This document shows, piece by piece, positions 59,061 through 64,000 of a stretch of DNA of 64,000 nucleotides (within the stretch, counting starts at the first letter, position 1; every line of letters starts with the position of its first letter). The DNA lies in contig NZ_OZ245785.1 of assembly GCF_965227785.1 (NCBI RefSeq), forward strand, positions 1,426,001 to 1,490,000, written 5' to 3'. The DNA is from Gracilimonas sp965227785 (GTDB lineage: Bacteria > Bacteroidota > Rhodothermia > Balneolales > Balneolaceae). The notes beneath the pieces were generated by a model, which saw only the letters and a program-made list of their open reading frames with translations, ran no database searches and had not been told where the DNA came from. Position numbers and translations under genes: made by a program.

Positions 59061-59713
59061 TATGAGTCACCCCATCCTTTTTCGCCAATAAGTGGCACAA
59101 ATTTAAAATCAGCCAGTTCTTCACGCTCATATTCATTTTCGGAAACCCGGGTAATGCGCAACATCATTTGCTTGGTGTCGTCTCCGACTGGAATCACCAA
59201 CCGGCCTCCAATGGCCAATTGCTGCACCAGGTCGTCCGGCACAACCGGCGCACCGGCAGTTACAACAATGCCGTCATAAGGTGCATAGGTGGACCATCCC
59301 AGCGTTCCGTCTCCCACTTTGAGCATGGCTCGATAGCCTAATTCATGCAAGGCCTCTTTCGCGCGATGATAGAGCTCTTTATGCCGCTCTACACTGTAAA
59401 CATCGGCTCCAAGTTCACACAATACCATACACTGGTAACCGGAACCCGTTCCGATTTCCAAAATCTTTTCGTCCTTTTCAATATTGAGTAACTCAGTTTG
59501 GGCAGCTACCGTGAATGGCTGAGAGATGGTTTGGCCCATCCCAATTGGAAGGGCCGTGTCGTTGTATGCTTTGGTATGCAGGGCAGTGTCAATCAATTTA
59601 TGGCGGGGTATCTTCCCAATAGCCATTAACACACGCTCATCTTCGATGCCTTTCTTGCGTAGCATTTCTACCAACTGCCTTCTTGGCCGGACAAATCTGC
59701 GATCTTCCTGCAA
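59060..59713 (-). CDS. pcm: Protein-L-isoaspartate O-methyltransferase
   Basis: Pcm repairs isoaspartyl residues in aged proteins using SAM. The sequence has DTALHTKAYNDTALPIGMGQTISQPF and the SAM motif KILEIGTGSGYQCMVL near residue 83. YDGIVVTAGAPVVPDDLVQQL completes the signature. It starts at ATG 59713 and is translationally coupled to the DUF368 gene. Confidence 0.94.
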   Translation of the reverse strand: MQEDRRFVRPRRQLVEMLRKKGIEDERVLMAIGKIPRHKLIDTALHTKAYNDTALPIGMGQTISQPFTVAAQTELLNIEKDEKILEIGTGSGYQCMVLCELGADVYSVERHKELYHRAKEALHELGYRAMLKVGDGTLGWSTYAPYDGIVVTAGAPVVPDDLVQQLAIGGRLVIPVGDDTKQMMLRITRVSENEYEREELADFKFVPLIGEKGWGDS

Positions 59714-59855
59714 ACTAACTTCCCTTTTTGTTCCCTGTTTTGTCTTTAATCAAGTATAGGCATTTGGTGTAAAAAATGAGTTAATAAATTAGCTTTTAGT
59801 TTCACTTTCCCGTCAGTGCTGTTATTTTCTGCTGAACTTTCTTTAACCTTACTTA

Positions 59856-60689
59856 ATGATCATCACATTACTGCAAAACCTGACATGGGGTATCGACCCT
59901 GAAATCTTTTCCATTGGCCCTCTTGCCCCCCGCTGGTACGGATTGATGTTTGCCGGAGCTTTTGTTTCCGGTTATTTCTTTGGCGTGAGGTTATGGAAAG
60001 ACGGCGGCCGTAAAGTTGAGGAAATGGAAAGTATGCTCACATGGATTTTAGTGGGAACCGTAATTGGAGCTCGCCTCGGCCACGTTATTTTTTATGATCC
60101 CTCCTATTATCTGCGGAATTTAGATCAGGTGCTGGCTATTTGGAATGGCGGATTGGCAAGCCACGGTGCAGCTATCGGGATCATTGTAGCTATGTATTAC
60201 CAGTCTAAAAAAGCCCCGAAAATGAGTTTTTGGTGGCTGGCTGACCGGGTCGTAATTCCCACAGCCGTGGGCGGTGCCTTCATAAGAACCGGTAATTTCT
60301 TTAATTCTGAAATTTATGGGCATGCAACCGATGTATCATGGGGCGTTGTATTTACCAACCTGCCCGGACCTGCAGGTACCATTCCCCGCCACCCGACCAT
60401 GCTGTATGAGGCTATTCTCTGCTTGCTTGTGTTTGCCGTTCTTTGGTATATCTACAAAAAATATAAGGCGCACCCACCGGAAGGTTCCTTATTTGGAATG
60501 TTCTTAATTATGCTTTTTTCCGGACGCTTCTTCCTGGAGTACACAAAGATTCCTCAAGCCAATTTTGCCAGCGAGTGGATCTTTAATATGGGGCAGTTAC
60601 TCAGTATCCCCCTTGTGTTGATTGGTTTATACATTGTGCTTAAACGAGTAGACTGGAGCAGCTATTCGAAATCACCGGCAAATCCTTAA
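59856..60689 (+). CDS. lgt: Prolipoprotein diacylglyceryl transferase
   Basis: Lgt transfers diacylglycerol to the lipobox cysteine of prolipoproteins in the inner membrane. It has seven hydrophobic segments, RWYGLMFAGAFVSGYFFG near residue 26, and a conserved GTVIGARLGHVIFYDP. LASHGAAIG follows, and RTGNFFNSEIYG carries the Lgt signature. Its end overlaps the convergent porin stop by four bases in a shared TTAA. Confidence 0.94.
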   Translation: MIITLLQNLTWGIDPEIFSIGPLAPRWYGLMFAGAFVSGYFFGVRLWKDGGRKVEEMESMLTWILVGTVIGARLGHVIFYDPSYYLRNLDQVLAIWNGGLASHGAAIGIIVAMYYQSKKAPKMSFWWLADRVVIPTAVGGAFIRTGNFFNSEIYGHATDVSWGVVFTNLPGPAGTIPRHPTMLYEAILCLLVFAVLWYIYKKYKAHPPEGSLFGMFLIMLFSGRFFLEYTKIPQANFASEWIFNMGQLLSIPLVLIGLYIVLKRVDWSSYSKSPANP

Positions 60690-61726
60690 AAACCAATCTG
60701 AAAATTTATGGCTATACGGTGATTTTCCAGCTCGGCCTGTTCGGGCGGGAAAATATAATTAAGCCTGATTTTTGTTTGCTCTGTGGGCAGGTAGTTTAAT
60801 CCAATAACAAGCTCGTCATTGTTTAAGGCCGGAATGTCTTCTGATTGAAAACTATCCCAGCGTACTAAAAACTGTGCTTTTTCAAGAAATTTAAAACCAC
60901 CCGTCACCTGATATCCCATAATTGTATCATCAAATTCTCCGGACTGATTATAGTCAATCAATGCAGAAAGGAACTCCCCTCCCATAATAAATCCGCTGTT
61001 TTCAACCCTTAAATCTCCGCCAAAAATAGCATATTCTCCATCAATGGAAGGAATCGTTCCGGCGGCTATGGATTTATTATCTTGTTCTCCATAGGATCCA
61101 TTTGCTCCTAATGCCAGGTTGGTCCCGTCTTTAAATTCAGTATCAAAAGATAACCGGCCGGCATAGTAGAAAGCATCGTTGTCATTTGGCTGCAAATTAT
61201 TTCCATTGAATACCCCAAGAGAATAGCCCAAGCCCTGATCAAGGCGTCCATGTATCCTTACTCCAATATCCCGGTTTTCTGCTAACGCCTTAACTACCTG
61301 CGACCGGCTCACGAAATCAAGATTTTGGGGACCTTTCAGGAATTCTGCACTGATGCCAGGTTTTTGAGCACCGGCCGTCACTTTAAATGCATTATTGAAG
61401 CTATATCCTGCCGTAGCATCCAACAGAATGGGATTGTCGGCCGCGTCAAAATGGACTACATAGCTAAAGCCTCCGTCCAGCTTTCCGCTTAACTTTAATC
61501 GTGCCGTTGGAAGTGAAAAACTCCGGGATGAAGCCGGTGCCTGATCATCAAAATCATACAAACCCTGAACCTGAACCAGTGCCCCCACAGACAAAGATTC
61601 GTTTTTAAACAAATCACGAAGTTCGTCCATAATTGATGAATCGTCCTGTGCTATCGCCGATGAGTTTAAAAGGCTGCATACAATCACCAGAAATAAAGTT
61701 GGGAAAAGATTTTGTGAAGGTCTCAT
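60686..61726 (-). CDS. OprO/OprP-like outer-membrane porin
   Basis: A signal peptide (residues 1-26, ending SAIAQ) precedes a beta-barrel of about 320 residues that ends in Phe (NFQIGF), the outer-membrane insertion signal. LSGKLDGGFSYVVHFDAAD, SAEFLKGPQNLDFVSRSQVV and DIGVRIHGRLDQGLGYSLGVFNG resemble the phosphate/pyrophosphate-selective porin family. The solute is not proven. It lies 19 bases after a second porin gene. Confidence 0.8.
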   Translation of the reverse strand: MRPSQNLFPTLFLVIVCSLLNSSAIAQDDSSIMDELRDLFKNESLSVGALVQVQGLYDFDDQAPASSRSFSLPTARLKLSGKLDGGFSYVVHFDAADNPILLDATAGYSFNNAFKVTAGAQKPGISAEFLKGPQNLDFVSRSQVVKALAENRDIGVRIHGRLDQGLGYSLGVFNGNNLQPNDNDAFYYAGRLSFDTEFKDGTNLALGANGSYGEQDNKSIAAGTIPSIDGEYAIFGGDLRVENSGFIMGGEFLSALIDYNQSGEFDDTIMGYQVTGGFKFLEKAQFLVRWDSFQSEDIPALNNDELVIGLNYLPTEQTKIRLNYIFPPEQAELENHRIAINFQIGF

Positions 61727-61745
61727 AATGGATATTGATTATCGG

Positions 61746-63014
61746 TTAAAACCCAATTACAAGGCGGGCACCTAGAACAACGGCGTCATCCAGCGTGGCG
61801 TCCAACCCGGGATTGAGTATATATTGGGCATTTCCCTGAACCTGAACATAATCATTTAATGCGAATTGGTGCGTAAACTCAATATTGGTTTCTGCTTTTT
61901 CAGGTTTATAGCTATTCAGATAAGTTACGCTTCTGTATTCAGGGCTTGCCATTGCATGAGCTACCGCTAAACCGGTCTGATCATCGGGGCGACCCGGTAT
62001 CAATCCATCAAAAACAAAACCACCTCCTAAAAACCCATTCAGCATATTAATGGCAGGATTCACTGCCCCGGCTCTGAAAAAAGCCCTCAGGCTTCGCGGG
62101 TGAGTTGATGTATTTGAAAAAATCTCGTACTCCCCAAGTGCATAGAAACCATACTCCTGCTCCCGAAACCCGGTTACTTCCCAGGTATTTTGTTCCTTAC
62201 TGTAAAACCATCCCCCAACCGCAATTTTGTTATTACCGACTACCCCTGGATCTAACATATTCTGCAAGCGGGTTACCCGGTTCCTCATTTGCAGACTATT
62301 ATCTCTCAGCGACTGAAATCCAATTTCTCCAATTACGAAAACTCCATCACGCTCCCGCAGGAAAATTTTTGTCCCTCTTGTATTGCCCGGATCGGAAGGG
62401 ACTCCGTCCAAAACTGCGGCCTGAGCATATAACCCACTGAATGGGTTGATCTTTAACCGGGTAGCAAGAGAAGTATACGGAAAGGTGGAAGGTCCGAGAA
62501 CCCCACTTAACGCAATGGTAGGATCTAATCCGTGTGAGCTGTTCATAAATAAAAGACTACTGTTCAGGACATTGAACTCCGAGTTAATGTCATACAAACC
62601 CAAAAGAATAGAACTGTTGGCAAGAAAAAATTTCTTCTGCACCCAAATTTCAAATATCCGCCAGGAGTTTTCCGCCTCAATATTGCTTACACCCTGCAAA
62701 TCACCGGCAAGTCTGCTAATACTCCCACCCTGATTCCCAATACCGTACACATAAAAGGTAGTCCCTGAAAGTCCGAGTGGAAGTTCATCGAAGTTTACCT
62801 GCATGTTTACATCAATATTATCGAAGTAGCGTACGCCGGTTTCATTCCCTCCGGATGCGTTCCAGAAGAAATCACCGGTATAGCTTACACTGACTTCAAA
62901 TGGGTTGGTCGCATTCTCCTCAGCTTTTTGAGCAAATATTTCTGCCGGTTGCAGAAATAAAAAAAGAGCGAACAATAATCCGGATTTGCCGAGAGATATT
63001 CGTTGAGTAATCAA
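61746..63014 (-). CDS. OprB-like carbohydrate porin
   Basis: A signal peptide (residues about 1-29, ending EIFAQ) precedes a 390-residue beta-barrel ending VLGARLVIGF, with the C-terminal Phe. VQKKFFLANSSILLGLYDINSEFNVLN and SSHGLDPTIALSGVLGPSTFP match the OprB family. The C-terminal FTHQFALNDYVQVQGNAQYI also fits. It likely passes sugars or small organics. It is probably co-transcribed with the second porin. Confidence 0.85.
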   Translation of the reverse strand: MITQRISLGKSGLLFALFLFLQPAEIFAQKAEENATNPFEVSVSYTGDFFWNASGGNETGVRYFDNIDVNMQVNFDELPLGLSGTTFYVYGIGNQGGSISRLAGDLQGVSNIEAENSWRIFEIWVQKKFFLANSSILLGLYDINSEFNVLNSSLLFMNSSHGLDPTIALSGVLGPSTFPYTSLATRLKINPFSGLYAQAAVLDGVPSDPGNTRGTKIFLRERDGVFVIGEIGFQSLRDNSLQMRNRVTRLQNMLDPGVVGNNKIAVGGWFYSKEQNTWEVTGFREQEYGFYALGEYEIFSNTSTHPRSLRAFFRAGAVNPAINMLNGFLGGGFVFDGLIPGRPDDQTGLAVAHAMASPEYRSVTYLNSYKPEKAETNIEFTHQFALNDYVQVQGNAQYILNPGLDATLDDAVVLGARLVIGF

Positions 63015-63188
63015 GCTATTTGTTGTTTTGTGAACCTTTGAAGAATCATCTTATTCAATGTGATTAGTCGATTGATCATTCACCGCCCCGCTATCTTTAT
63101 TTTGACTGTCTTTAAACTACCTGCAATCATGAGGTTGCTTAGGGAATCAATGACTTGATTTCTATCTTTGCCCACCTAATATAGAATT

Positions 63189-63938
63189 ATGGAACTACTC
63201 TCGCTCCCCATCACCAAGGTTTTTTTGTATGCGCTTCTTACAGCGGTTACTACCGGTTTAGGGGCTGTGCCCTTCTTTTTTATAAAGAATATTTCCCCTT
63301 CCCTGTTGGGTAAATCCAATGCTGCTGCTTCCGGATTGATGCTCGCCGCCAGTTTCAGCCTCATAATGGAGGGGTACAATATAGATCAATGGATGACATT
63401 GGGCGGGATGCTGGGCGGCGTGGTTCTGGTGGTATTAGCTAACCGCTGGATGGAGGACCGAACCGAGGTTGGTGTTGAAGACCTTATTACCGGTAAGCGC
63501 AAACAGATGTTGCTTTTCCTGGGTATCATGACCGTTCATTCCTTTGCCGAGGGTGTAAGCGTTGGTGTTTCTTTTGCCAACACCATGGAGTTTGGCGTTT
63601 TTATCGCTATTGCGATTGCTGTCCATAACATCCCGGAAGGGCTGGCTATCAGCCTGGTTATGGTTCCTCAGGGAACTTCTCCATTTAAAGCCGTGCTTTG
63701 GAGTATTTTTTCGAGTCTTCCCCAACCATTAATGGCTATACCTGCTTTCCTGTTTGTTGAAGTTTTTAAAGAATACCTTCCCTTTGGCTTGGGGTTTGCC
63801 GCCGGTGCTATGATCTGGATGGTTTTTGCTGATCTGATTCCCGAAGCACTTGAAAAGTGTTCTCCCAAAAAAGTTGGGCTTTGGGTTACACTGGCTATTC
63901 TTGCCATGAGTGCTTTCCAGATTCTAATCGGGCATTAA
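63189..63938 (+). CDS. ZIP-family metal transporter
   Basis: A membrane protein of 249 residues has about eight helices. The binding-site helices TVHSFAEGVSVGVSF (near residue 116) and AVHNIPEGLAISLVM (near 143) carry the His and Glu metal ligands of ZIP transporters. Zinc uptake is likely, but iron or manganese is possible. It starts at ATG 63189 after a 174-base gap and is divergent from the porins. Confidence 0.9.
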   Translation: MELLSLPITKVFLYALLTAVTTGLGAVPFFFIKNISPSLLGKSNAAASGLMLAASFSLIMEGYNIDQWMTLGGMLGGVVLVVLANRWMEDRTEVGVEDLITGKRKQMLLFLGIMTVHSFAEGVSVGVSFANTMEFGVFIAIAIAVHNIPEGLAISLVMVPQGTSPFKAVLWSIFSSLPQPLMAIPAFLFVEVFKEYLPFGLGFAAGAMIWMVFADLIPEALEKCSPKKVGLWVTLAILAMSAFQILIGH

Positions 63939-64000
63939 TTTTTAATTGATCGATACCTCCCTGTGGCAATGCTTGTAAAATTTAGCAGAACCTGATCAGG

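Noticed and set aside
63163..63170. TATCTTTG resembling the Bacteroidota -7 promoter element upstream of the ZIP gene
   Set aside because: No -33 TTTG lies at the expected distance, and it is only 18 bases before the start codon, so it is not called.

Overview
The window is a 64 kb stretch of chromosome from a Bacteroidota/Balneolaeota-type bacterium (FCB group). This rests on gene content. There is a one-membrane-subunit succinate dehydrogenase in sdhC-sdhA-sdhB order, a short divergent RNA polymerase omega subunit, and Bacteroidota-style small lipoproteins. DUF1460, S23 four-helix-bundle and DUF5989/SxtJ proteins are also present. Shine-Dalgarno sites are often weak, and intergenic repeats are abundant. 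No rRNA, tRNA, CRISPR array, phage or complete transposase-bearing insertion sequence was seen.

Layout. (1) 1-8.2 kb is a leftward cell-surface polysaccharide operon. It starts with a winged-helix/nucleotidyltransferase-like regulator and a UDP-uronate-type epimerase. dTDP-sugar genes (rfbB, rfbA, rfbC), pseudaminic acid genes (pseB, pseC, pseF, pseG) and a formyltransferase cut by the window edge follow. A Wzz-type chain-length protein lies upstream at 9.3-10.5 kb. (2) 10.5-18 kb holds a TetR-fadE pair, trmB, a VapBC-type toxin-antitoxin pair, a thioredoxin-like protein and pdxH, separated by mosaic palindromic repeats. (3) 18-22.1 kb encodes an MscS channel and an unrecognised 1008-residue coiled-coil/P-loop ATPase, three bases apart. 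(4) 22.3-32.1 kb contains an amidase, udk, coaX, an SDR, a lipoprotein, recQ, a GH114-like lipoprotein and smaller genes. A 519 bp element made of an S23 four-helix-bundle gene between near-perfect inverted repeats sits between the convergent lipoprotein and recQ genes. (5) 32.2-35.7 kb is the sdhCAB operon. (6) 36-44 kb has an IMPACT protein, a cobalamin adenosyltransferase, an SGNH/TPR membrane protein, glmM, ftsH (TTG start), a frameshifted DUF1460 gene and msrB. (7) 44-47 kb carries a carbamoyltransferase/DUF5989/SxtJ trio. (8) 47.2-50.3 kb is yicC-gmk-rpoZ-coaBC. (9) 50.4-60.7 kb holds housekeeping genes: a lipase, fabZ-panB-surE, a menaquinone methyltransferase, UspA, DUF368-pcm and lgt. 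(10) 60.7-64 kb has two porins and a ZIP transporter.

The most unusual theme is repeats. At least seven places carry paired inverted repeats with low-complexity, stop-codon-rich arms, and one pair encloses the four-helix-bundle gene. In two cases (26.2-26.7 kb and 50.3-50.4 kb) the arms lie between convergent genes and supply the stop codons of both neighbours. A separate set of hairpin repeats (a two-hairpin unit of about 95 bp, a CTTTCTCCTT palindrome and others) recurs between genes at 8-18 kb and, inverted, at 53 kb. All repeat alignments were made by eye, and family assignments come from recognising motifs without database searches.
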